A stretch of 64,000 nucleotides of DNA, from contig NC_091135.1 in NCBI RefSeq assembly GCF_041381155.1, forward strand, positions 63,571,567-63,635,566, given 5' to 3'. Under the pieces are notes generated by a model. That model saw nothing but the letters and a program-made list of their open reading frames with translations. It was not told the DNA's origin and did no database searches. How positions within the stretch are numbered: position 1 is the first letter of the stretch; every line of letters begins with the position of its first letter. Origin of the DNA: Argopecten irradians (taxonomy: Eukaryota > Mollusca > Bivalvia > Pectinida > Pectinidae). Of this stretch, positions 1-10,583 are shown in pieces. Position numbers and translations under genes: made by a program.

Positions 1-500
1 TATGGGAGGGTAGTTAATACAAGGTGTCTAAATGTGGATTTGTATGGGAGGGAGTTAATACAAGGTGTCTAAATGTGGATTTGTATGGGAGGGTAGTAAA
101 TACAAGGTGTATAAATGTGGATTTGTACGGGAGGGTAGTTAGTACAAAGTGTATAAATGTGGATTTGTATGGGAGGGAGTTAATACAAGGTGTCTAAATG
201 TGGATTTGTACGGGAGGGTAGTGAGTACTAGGTGTCTAAATGTGGATTTGCACGGGAGGGCAGTTAGTACAAGGTCTCAAAATGTGGATTTGTAAGGCAG
301 AGTAGTTAGTGCAAGGTGTCTAAATGTGGATTTGTACGGAAGAGTAGTTAGTACAAGGTGTCTAAATGTGGATTTGTATGGGAGGGTAGTTGTTACAAGG
401 TGTATAAATGTGGATTTGTATGGGAGGGTAGTAAATGTGGATTTGTATGGGAGGGTAGTTGTTACAAGGTGTATAAATGAGGATTTGTACGGGAGGGTAC
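1..500. repeat. Minisatellite, ~42-bp unit, ~12 copies, cut by the window edge
   Basis: About twelve head-to-tail copies of a 42-bp unit run from base 1 to about 500. Each carries GGATTTGTA, GGGAGGGTAG and ACAAGGTGT. Copies differ by a few substitutions, and a shortened copy sits near 430. The array continues off the left edge, so its true length is unknown. A 79-residue frame inside it (326-565) is only the repeat read in phase and ends in unrelated residues, so it is not called as a gene. Confidence 0.93.
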
Positions 501-1448
501 TCGGATTACAAAGACTAAATCACGGATTGGACAAAAGGAATGGAACCACCAGGCATACGGAGTAGTACAAATAGCTTCACAAGATAAACAAGGTGGGCAA
601 ATTCATTATTTGAAAATGAGCAACACAGCATAATAAAATGGTGATGAAAACAAAATCAAAATCAAAACTTGGATTTTACGATTTGATAGGGAGACAGACG
701 ATGGTAACCATGATGTGTCTGAAATGACAGCGGTGTGTCATTCCTTACCTATATCAGACATACAAGGTCAAACCCCGGACATCACAATAGCAAATTAGCT
801 CGGGTCAAGAGAACTGCTAGGATTACCATAAACATTTTGGTTTTACTTCATATAACATATGAACAAATAAAAACTGTTCTGCTAGGTTAAGGTGACGAGT
901 TTATAGTGTTAAATGTGTATTTCGTTAGCGTTAGTAGCTTTGGAATAAGAGGGTAGAAAACTGCATATGTTGTTTAAATTGCAGTAAAAGTTGACGTATG
1001 TGGAGATTGTACCACCTCCCCTGATACAGACTCACTCTTACTGTTAGATGGTACAGTCTGGCCAACAACTACGCTTTGCTCCTCAGTAGCAGAAACATGG
1101 TCGATCTGCATCCTCTGCCTAACATCTGATGGCTACTCTTCTTGCCCTTCCTGTCACCCAAAATATCTGCAGTAGTCTATTTTGGACAGGGAACCCACTA
1201 CAGTCTACTTTTTCCACAGATAAAATCCATATAGTCCATACCTTGGTACTGCACTTTGCCGTCAGTTCATCCTACTTCTTCCTTGCACGAGGGCCTTCGA
1301 AATCCTTTCTGTTGGTACGATGACATCATGGTTACCAGTGGAAAAACCAGCTTCCTGTATATGTCAACCTTCATCTCTCCTGACCGTGCTGTGTACAGGA
1401 TGGAAGAGTCACTTTACAATTATCCTTTTCTCATTGTTTCGCAAATAT
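501..1448. other. Unique AT-rich spacer, nothing recognised
   Basis: This non-repetitive stretch lies between the 42-bp and 48-bp arrays. Only short frames of under 80 residues are present, without recognisable domains or splice-flanked structure. I see no RNA gene or mobile-element end. Confidence 0.5.
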
Positions 1449-4400
1449 CCATGATGACAGTTATTAAAACTTATACGGTGTTCATGTGATGGTATTCCAT
1501 AATGAGAGCCATTAAAACGTATACGGTGTTCATGTGATGATGTTCCATGATGACAGCCATTGAAGCTAATACGGTGTTCATGTGATGATATTCCATGATG
1601 ACAGCCATTGAAGCTAAAACAGTGTTCATGTGATGGTGTTCCATGACGACAGCCATTGAAGCTAATACGGTGTTCATGTGATGGTATTCCATGATGACAG
1701 CCATTGAAGCTAACAAAGTGTTCATGTGATGGTGTTCCATGACGACAGCCATTGAAGCTAATACGGTGTCCATGTGATGGTATTCCATGATGACAGCCAT
1801 TGAAGCTTATACGGTGTCCATGTGATGGTATTCCATGATGACAGCCATTGAGGCTAATACGGTGTTCATGTGATGATGTTCCATGACGACAGCCATTGAA
1901 GCTAATACAGTGTTCATGTGATAATGATCTATCATGACAGCCATTGAAGCTAATACGGTGTTCATGTGATGGTATTCCATGATGACAGCCATTAAAGCTA
2001 ATACGATGTTCATGTGATGGTATTCCATGATGACAGCCATTGAAGCTAATACAGTGTCCATGTGATGGTATTCCATGATGACAGCCATTGAAGCTAATAC
2101 GGTGTCCATGTGATGGTATTCCATGATGACAGCCATTGAGGCTAATACGGTGTTCATGTGATGATGTTCCATGACGACAGCCATTAAAGCTAATACAGTG
2201 TTCATGTGATAATGTTCTATGATGACAGCCATTGAAGCTAATACGGTGTTCATGTGATAGTATTCCATAATGACAGCCATTAAAGCTAGTACGGTGTTCA
2301 TGTGATGGTATTCCATGATGACTGCCATTAAAGCTAATACGGTGTTCATGTGATGGTATTCCATGATGACAGCCATTGAGGCTAATATGGTGTTCATGTG
2401 ATAGTATTCCATGATGACAGCCATTGAAGCTAATACGGTGTTCATGTGATGATGTTCCATGATGACAGTCATTGAAGCTAATACGGTGTTCATGTGATGG
2501 TATTCCATGATGACAGCCATTGAAGCTAATACGGTGTTCATGTGATGATGTTCCATGATGACAGTCATTGAAGCTAATACGGTTTTCATGTGATAGTATT
2601 CCATGATGACAGCCATTAAAGCTAGTACGGTGTTCATGTGATGGTATTCCATGATGACAGCCATTGAAGCTAATACGGTGTTCATGTGATGGTATTCCAT
2701 GATGACAGCCATTGAGGCTAATATGGTGTTCATGTGATGATGTTCCATGATGACAGCCATTGAGGCTAATATGGTGTTCATGTGATGGTATTCCATGATG
2801 ACAGCCATTGAAGCTAATACGGTGTTCATGTGATAGTATTCCATGATGACAACCATTAAAGCTAGTACGGTGTTCATGTGATAGTATTCCATGATGACAG
2901 CCATTGAAGCTAATACGGTGTTCATGTGATGGTATTCCATGATGACAGCCATTGAAGCTAATACGGTGTTCATGTGATGATGTTCCATGATGACAGTCAT
3001 TGAAGCTAATACGGAGTTCATGTGATGGTATTCCATGATGACAGTCATTGAAGCTAATACGGTTTTCATGTGATAGTATTCCATGATGACAGTCATTAAA
3101 GCTAGTACGGTGTTCATGTGATGGTATTCCATGATGACAGCCATTGAAGCTAATATGGTGTTCATGTGATGATGTTCCATGATGACAGCCATTGAGGCTA
3201 ATACTGTGTTCATGTGATGGTATTCCATGATGACAGCCATTGAAGCTAATACGGTGTTCATGTAATGATGTTACATGACGGCAGCCATTGAAGCTAATAC
3301 AGTGTTCATATGATGGTATTCCATGATGACAGCCATTGAAGCTAATATGGTGTTCATGTGATGGTATTCTATGATGACAACCATTGAAGCTAATACGGTG
3401 TTCATGTTATGATGTTACATGACGACAGCCATTGAAGCTAATACGGTGTTCATGTGATGGTATTCCATGATGACAGCCATTAAAGCTAATACTGTGTTCA
3501 TATGATGGTATTCCATGACAACAGCCATTGAAGCTAATATGGTGTTCATGTGATGGTATTCCATGACGACAGCCATTGAAGCTAATACGGTGTTCATGTG
3601 ATGGTATTCCATGACAACAGCCATTGAAGCAAATATGGTGTTCATGTGATGGTATTCCATGATGACAGCCATTAAAGCTAATACTGTGTTCATATGATGG
3701 TATTCCATGATGACAGCCATTGAAGCTAATACGGTGTTCATGTAATGATGTTACATGACGACAGCCATTGAAGCTAATACAGTGTTCATGTGATGGTATT
3801 CCATGATGACAGCCATTAAAGCTAATACTGTGTTCATATGATGGTATTCCATGACAACAGCCATTGAAGCTAATATGGTGTTCATGTGATGGTATTCCAT
3901 GATGACAGCCATGGTATTCCATGATGACAGCCATTGAAGCTAATACGGTGTTCATGTGATGGTATTCCATGATGGCAGCCATTGAAGCTAATACGGTGTT
4001 CATGTGGTGGTATTCCATGATGACAGCCATTGAAGCTAATACGATGTTCATGTGATGGTATTCCATGACGATAGCCATTGAAGCTAATACGGTGTTCATG
4101 TGATGGTATTCCATGATGACAGCCATTGAAGCTAATACGGTGTCCATGTGATGGTATTCCATGATGACAGCCATTGAAGCTAATATGGTGTTCATGTGAT
4201 GGTATTCCATGATGGCAGCCATTGAAGCTAATACGGTGTTCATGTGGTGGTATTCCATGATGACAGCCATTGAAGCTAATACGATGTTCATGTGATGGTA
4301 TTCCATGATGACAGCCATTGAAGCTAATACGGTGTTCATGTGATGGTATTCCATGATGACAGCCATTGAAGCTAATACGGTGTTCATGTGATGATGTTCC

Positions 4401-4996
4401 GTGATGACAGTCATTCAAGCTAATACGGTGTTCAATTGATGGTATTCCATCAATGTGATGGAATTCCATGACAACAGCCATTGAAGCTAATACGGTGTTC
4501 ATGTGATGGTGTTCCATGACGACAGCCATTGAAGCTAATACGGTGTTCATGTGATGGTATTCCATGATGACAGCCATTAAAGCTAATACTGTGTTCATGT
4601 GATGGTATTCCATGACAACAGCCATTGAAGCTAATACGGTGTTCATGTGATGGTATTCCATGATGACAGTCATTAAGGCTAATACGGTGTTCATGTAATG
4701 ATGTTACATGACGACAGCCATTGAAGCTAATACGGTGTTTAGGTGATGGTATTGCATGGTGACAGCCATTGAAGCTAATACGGTGTTCTTGTGATGATGT
4801 TCCATGACGACAGCCATTGAAGCTAATACGGTGTTCATGTGATGATGTTCCATATGATGACAGCCATTGAAGATAAGACGGTGTCCATGTGATGGTATTC
4901 CATGATGACAGCCATTGAAGGTAATACGGTGTTCATGTGATGGTATTCCATGATGACAGCCATTGAAGCTAAGACGTCATGGGATGGTATTCCATG
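1449..4996. repeat. Minisatellite, 48-bp unit, ~74 copies
   Basis: About 74 tandem copies of a 48-bp unit carry the anchors CCATGATGACAGCCATTGA, GCTAATACGG and GTTCATGTGATG. Two common sub-variants alternate, one with TGGTATTCC and one with TGATGTTCC. A short partial unit lies near 3899-3930 and a disturbed unit near 4432-4470. Because 48 is a multiple of three and the minus strand of the unit lacks stops, frames of up to 484 residues (16-residue repeat with MEYHHMNT) stay open. Single-base indels break them and a second frame is also open, so they are judged artefacts. The segment from 3961 recurs at 4201, a five-unit duplication. Confidence 0.96.
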
Positions 4997-5893
4997 CCAC
5001 ATCCACAGATTAAGTTGTAAGAGTTCTTTACACGTTATCATTTACACCGGAAATTAATACATACAAACAAATGTACTATTTTCTTTCACGAACAACTGAA
5101 TTTTATCAAAGTTACTCGTCTGTGTAACGCATGAAATAGTTATGTCAAACAAAAACTAACAAAAAAAAAAATTGTTTAAAAGTTTGGCAGCAATTTGTGT
5201 CCATCTTATTTTGTATAGATGTATAAACTGCATATTACTTTCGTTGTTAATAGTTGAATCCTAAAGCGCCATAAAATGAGACAGAGATTCATTGTCGGTT
5301 TAATGTCTGATTTCTGAAGGAACTATGGATTTTTTTCTGAATTCCTAATTATTAAAAAACGCTGGCCATCTTTGACGCTATCTTTGATATCCATAAATAT
5401 TTAAAAATAAAATGCTCTCCACGCGCACGCACTTGGGTCTTAGTATATTTATACCAAGAGGAAATAATCAGTAGAGAATAAACATTATGTTGTTTTGTTT
5501 ACACATGACAGCCAGATTATGTTCCTGTATATATCCGTATATATAAGTATTTAGTGAGTAGGACAACTGGTTCAACTGTTGTCGGCATAATGTGACCGAA
5601 TGGATAGCCCTACTGGCGACAGTAAGATTCAGTGAGACATCAATATACCAAGGGTTTCTCGCTATCGCACGGAGACACAAATACCACAGACTGTTTAAAA
5701 GGAATAAACCCCAAAACACTCGCGTCCCATTGACATCCGTGTTATATGACTGAGATTTTTGCCGTTTTTTGATTGGTCTAGACTGCTCAGACAAGTTCTT
5801 CTAAAATGCAATGTCAAACTGAGTGTTCAGGGTTTTGGCTCTTTCGTATTTTGGACCAATTAGAATAGAGCGTTGTCGATTATCGGGTAGTAA

Positions 5894-5930
5894 TATCACA
5901 AAATTTAATATCACAAAGAATTTTGTGATA
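5894..5930. repeat. Short inverted repeat, 12-bp arms
   Basis: TATCACAAAATT at 5894-5905 is exactly the reverse complement of 5919-5930. The 13-bp spacer holds a further copy of the half-site TAATATCACAAA. This could be a protein-binding palindrome or chance in AT-rich DNA. There is no polymerase-III or transposon context. Confidence 0.4.
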
Positions 5931-7329
5931 AATATTTTAGTACTTTGAACTTCTGTTAATAGTTGCTAAATTTTAACATCAATTATCACGTTACTATTGT
6001 GTATAATTTGTCATTCCTAAGGCTTGATTATATTCTTGGTCATATTTACTCTACATATATCGTTTGTGACATTTGAGATAAAACCCCATAGTGAAAACTG
6101 TGTATATCCTCTGGCAATTTACTTCGATACCTTTTCTGAATTATCTTATGTTCCATTCTATAACGTAACCGGATTAATGTCACGGCCATCCTAATTGCCT
6201 AAAGGACACTGACCACGGCTGATTAATCTGCCAATGAGCGATATATGTCAATCATAATTCTGTAATTTTATTGTATGTCCATTATTTAAGCATGAAATAT
6301 TTTATGTGTAAGTCAGTGAGGTCTCCGACTTTGTACGGAATACAACGGTTACAATCTGGACACTCCAGAATAGCCATCCGTCAAGCCAAAGTTATCATCG
6401 TTAAATTCCAAAGTTCAACTTCAACATTTTCTTACGTCATCTTTACATCGTGACAAAACGTATGGAAGTTTCCGAATGTTAGTAACCACAATAAACAATT
6501 AGGAAAATCATGTCCTCATGGATAATAGCAAAACCTCGGATACATCAGTGATTTTTTTCTATAATTCTTTCCGAGAGAAAGGTCACGAATGTGATTTTGA
6601 AACGCTTAAAATTAACAATTTTGCTTTACGTTACAGCATGACCAGGAATTGATATGCTACATTTCAAAGTTTGCTTCTATCCAAAGTACTCTTTATATAT
6701 AACTTATTGTGTTGTCCTAGGTTCGTAATTGATTCAAAATGCAAAGCTGGTATCATATGCATCGTTTTATAAAATAAAACAGTTATTGACTTTCTGTAGG
6801 GGTTAATACGAGGAATCATTAACCCTTGAAAAGTGGAATGTCACCGTTCTCAGGTTAACAAGTCCACATATACGCTACAATGAGTCAATAGTTGTATAGC
6901 GTCACACGATACATACTGGGCATTTGTGTTATTGGACATCAATGTAGAAATAGACATCATGTAGTAAATCGATAGCGTCATGTAGTCCGTCGGTTTGGCC
7001 GTTAAAGAGATAGGTTCGATAACTTATCGATGTATTTAATTATTTTCAAATATCCAGTGTTCAATTCCTCTGTAATCGATTGTAAATGTAAAATGGCCTG
7101 ATTGGGTTAGAATCAAGAATGTCAAGTTGTTGTATCTAGAATAGCTGCATATTCTAGTTGAACCAATTGCATGTTGACCGCAGCGTTTTCGTGGGTGGCA
7201 ACATTATCCCACATGCATGACCTTGTTTTCGTCATTGGTTGTCGTGTAGATACCTTAGGCTGTTAAAGCATAAACTGTTGATTGGTTGAAGCAAATATAA
7301 CTATCCTCGTCTGACCCAAGAACTGAGTC

Positions 7330-7680
7330 CAGTGTGATTTGACAACTTGTTCGTTAACCCCGCCAATTGGCGTTATGTACGATGATGGTCCGCCTGACCG
7401 CGATCGTTTGATGGCATGTTCGGAGGTAGGCATCACTAATGGCCTGATGACTGTTGGTTCTCCAAATTTACATTCATCTGAGGGGATCAGGGGATATTTG
7501 ATTAGAAGTAGCGCTAGTTTCGGGCAGTGCTTAATACAGCAGTGATTGTGGGAAACACAGAGTGGTTGATTAAACTTTGGCTTTACTAATGAAACCTAGG
7601 TACAGAATTTGGCACATAATCAATACTAGAGTTGCGATTTAGATATAATCCTTTGCATGGCTCTTGCCTAGCGGGGCGGT
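7330..7680. promoter_or_regulatory. Candidate cis-regulatory module (motif-dense unique DNA)
   Basis: This unique stretch has several near-consensus transcription-factor sites. There is a perfect 12-bp palindrome CGCCAATTGGCG at 7361-7372, a Su(H)/RBPJ-type TGTGGGAA at 7547-7554, and an Otx/Bicoid-type TAATCC at 7646-7651. The last runs directly into a POU/octamer-like CTTTGCAT at 7651-7658. Homeodomain GATTA cores occur at about 7500 and 7570. The motifs are visible. The regulatory role is inferred only from their density and from the lower AT bias relative to the flanks. Confidence 0.25.
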
Positions 7681-8149
7681 CTGTCGAGCTGCTGATAAAA
7701 TTTACTTCTTCTATTCATGTTAAAAAGGACCCCTTTTAATTAAATTGAAATACATTTTGTTCATTAATGGGGCCAGGAGAGTCTGGATGTGACAGCCTTT
7801 CTCGCAATTACTTAGCAGTGCTAGCACAGTTGTCTTAATGATGTAAATTCTCCGGGCCCGCCGAGCCTATAGAAACGGTTTTGTCCATGTCAAGAAATAG
7901 AGAGAAATTGTATGCATTCATCAAAATTGTTTGTGAAGTTACCGTCCTAATGCTAAATTGGATGCTTGGTTGGCCTCAACTAGGTTTCGATAACTGAGTT
8001 ACACCATGAATTGTACAAATTATAAAGAAAAATTTCACATCTTCGACTCATATTATCAGATGGAAGCGGCACTAACTATATTAAACGTCTTCATTTGATG
8101 AATGGTATAGAAATTATATTCTAGATAGTGCAGGGAGATTGAAATGAAT

Positions 8150-8460
8150 TTCGCCATTTGTCGTGTCTGATTAAAGCGGTCGGTGAGAACTTGTTTTGTT
8201 TGGCCATTTCCCTAAATTAATATGGCCCGAAGCCAATTCTGTCTCGCGGCCATTAATGAGAGGGAGCCAAGATTGCGTTAAGATGTTATTTCACACGATC
8301 AATAACTTGCCGCTAATGACGAGGATAAAGTCTAGCAGTCCATTTGTTTCTTTGTTATTCCACCAACCCCTGCCCACTAGAGATCATAGCATTGACGCCA
8401 TTATTACAGAAATTGTCATGAGGCCGCAGACATGATTGCAAAATCTTTCAATCCTTAACC
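8150..8460. promoter_or_regulatory. Candidate cis-regulatory module rich in homeodomain cores
   Basis: Homeodomain-type cores are clustered here: TGATTAAAG near 8169, AAATTAATATGG near 8214, CCATTAATGAG near 8252, GCTAATGACG near 8313 and CCATTATTACAG near 8398. A C/EBP- or octamer-like ATTGCAAAA lies near 8434. The stretch is less AT-biased than its flanks and has no repeat character. It resembles non-coding DNA around developmental regulators, but conservation cannot be tested here. Confidence 0.25.
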
Positions 8461-10079
8461 TTCAGTACCTTTCCTTTTTTTCAAATTTCGTTTCCATGGT
8501 TGAGTATTTAAACTCCTCTAGACAATTTATTCAGTCATATTACCAGCGACCTACTTAAGCCCGCCGAAACTCAGTCGATTGTCTGCCTGTGTACTCTAGA
8601 AGGAAATATGATTATAGTATATATTGGAGATGATCTACTGTCGAATGTTTTGTGCTTATTGCCGCAGAGGGCCACTACCAACACTGTAATATATCTGCTA
8701 TGATTGTTATAAATATACCATCATCGGGAATATTATACTATACACAAGGAGAAGTAAAGTGTGTATACCTATATACAAAACATAGATTTACTGAATCAAT
8801 GTTCCCAGCATCTCACACCTACTCCGACACAGTGACCCCCCATTGACCGTCGGTGAAGACTAGGTATGTTGGTCTATTAAACTCCATGTCCAATTCTATA
8901 TTTAACAGCTATAGTCATTTATGGATGACCTCAAGTGTGCTATCTTGCGTGTGTGGGAGACTGCGGTATGTCCATTATAATAGTGCTATGTGACTGAAGC
9001 AGCTGATGACCAGAATCAACCCTGACTTTTGGTCCGTATCTGCCAATCGTCTACATCAATGTCAAAGTCAGAATATAGACATAGAGAACAATTGGTAGAA
9101 TGTCGGAGAACTACACCACTAACCCAATCCGCACTGAAAGATTTTTTCTTTGTCAAAATGTAAAAGATATAAAATTATAATGTGTTGTGTAGAATGAAAG
9201 CACACTGTGTTTACACGTAGGGTACTTATTTTGTAGGAGAACGACTGTACGGATAAACATACATGCTATCGACTTCGGGATCGATGTCAAAAGGAGTTTT
9301 TTAATTGGAGTCTCGTGAATACATATAGGAATTCCGTTGTCTGAAAAATTCCAGCAAATAATTGGAAGTTTGGTGTGATCGTCCTGGGGCTAAATTTAAC
9401 AAGAGATAATGCACTGAGGAATAGACACGGAATTATATACAACAGAACGCGGATCTGTGTAAATGCTTCGTCTACATTTTGTTTGATATAATGTAACTAA
9501 TTTTGTTCTGTCTCTTCCGTGTATACATATGTGTTGACACTTTATGGCACGAATCCCTGATCTATGAAGAGTGTAAGAATATTTCGTTTGTTGACCTGTG
9601 TTTAATTTGAAAGATAGTTTACATCTGTATCCGACAGATTAAAAGAAGGCCAAGCGCACATGTAGAATATTCGTGGAGAACACTTTTGAGCCAATCACTT
9701 TAGAACTTTTCGTTTATAAGATTTATCGTATAACTAGGTTATGTACAATTATACGGTTATTTAGTAACAATATACAGCGTGCTAGGTAGTAGATGTGTTG
9801 CCAGATTCTAGATTGTTGAGTGGCTTTCAGTGAGACTCCATCTCTTGGACTGCCGACACCTTCTTTTTGCAAGCGACTCATAAATATAATATTGCTTCCC
9901 ATTGCAGTGCATTATAGGCATCGGGCACCCAGACTATGGCTGACATCTACTTCAATCTTATGTTTTTATGTTTTATTTTACAAGATTGCAAGTTTTTCTT
10001 CACACCTCGATATGGTAGTCTTCAATCGGGTAGCTCTTACTGCTACTCTCTCCTGTCCATCACTGACCTTGTCGAGGTT

Positions 10080-10092
10080 TCTATAATGATAC
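10080..10092. repeat. Target-site duplication, left copy
   Basis: TCTATAATGATAC at 10080-10092 is repeated exactly at 10312-10324 and flanks the SINE. A 13-bp perfect direct repeat is typical of LINE-mediated insertion and shows that the insertion is fairly recent. Confidence 0.85.
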
Positions 10093-10311
10093 GTGGTTTG
10101 ATTTGATTAGTTTCACGTCCCACAGCCAGGGTAATTTAAGGACGTCCCAGGTTTGTTGGTGGAGGAGAAAGTCTGAGTACCCGGAGAAAAACCACCGACC
10201 ACCAGTCAGTACCTGGCACTTGCCACACTTGTGATTCGAACTCGCAACCAAGAGGTGGAGGGTTTGTAGTATTATGTCGGGACATCTTAATCACTCGGCC
10301 ACCGCGGCCCC
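10093..10311 (-). mobile_element. tRNA-derived SINE (possibly molluscan RUDI/V-SINE-like), full length
   Basis: Read on the minus strand, the 219-bp element starts with GGGGCCGCGGTGGCCGAGTG. This head holds a polymerase-III box A (TGGCCGAGTGATTAAG, complement of 10286-10301). A box B follows about 42 nt on (GAGTTCGAATC within the complement of 10233-10248). The head resembles a serine- or leucine-type tRNA. A conserved-looking body with GGTTTTTCTCCGGGTACTC follows, and the tail ends in an A-rich AATCAAATCAAA run at 10100. Perfect 13-bp direct repeats flank it. SINEs encode nothing and use a partner LINE's enzyme. The RUDI/V-SINE assignment is from memory of molluscan SINEs and is tentative; the tRNA-derived nature is well supported. 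Confidence 0.85.
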
Positions 10312-10324
10312 TCTATAATGATAC
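10312..10324. repeat. Target-site duplication, right copy
   Basis: This is the exact second copy of TCTATAATGATAC and abuts the tRNA-like head of the SINE. Confidence 0.85.
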
Positions 10325-10583
10325 ATTTAATGGTGTTGTATGTAGCAGTATGTAGGATAATGGGGGATACGTAACATATTAGGGCTACAGGGTCATCTTT
10401 AATGGTATACAATAAGTATGTTCACTCAACGTCTTTGTTGCAATAACTATGCAGTACAGACACGGGTGGATGTCAATCAAATTAATCTTCCTCAGCAGCA
10501 GATCAACAATCATAATTTCTCAGTTCTATACATGTCTGTTCTTCACCTACACAACTATTTAAATCTATTTGACGTTTTGTTCA

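Larger units (their letters stand above)
4997..10079. other. 5-kb unique AT-rich region without recognisable genes
   Basis: This is the longest non-repetitive block in the window. Its frames are short. The longest is 108 residues on the minus strand at 5468-5794 and shows no domain I recognise. A short inverted repeat (arms 5894-5905 and 5919-5930) lies in it, as do two motif-dense stretches near 7330-7680 and 8150-8460, listed separately. The region could be intergenic or intronic, and the sequence does not decide which. Confidence 0.5.

Noticed and set aside
1807-3261. 484-residue minus-strand frame (MEYHHMNTVLAS repeats)
   Set aside because: It lies wholly in the 48-bp array and is open only because the unit is 3n long and stop-free. 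Single-base indels break the frame, a second frame is open nearby, and there are no unique ends or recognisable domain.
5468-5794. 108-residue minus-strand frame in unique DNA
   Set aside because: It is the longest frame in the 5-kb unique region, but it has no domain I recognise and no neighbouring exon structure. A frame of this length is expected by chance in a 5-kb region.
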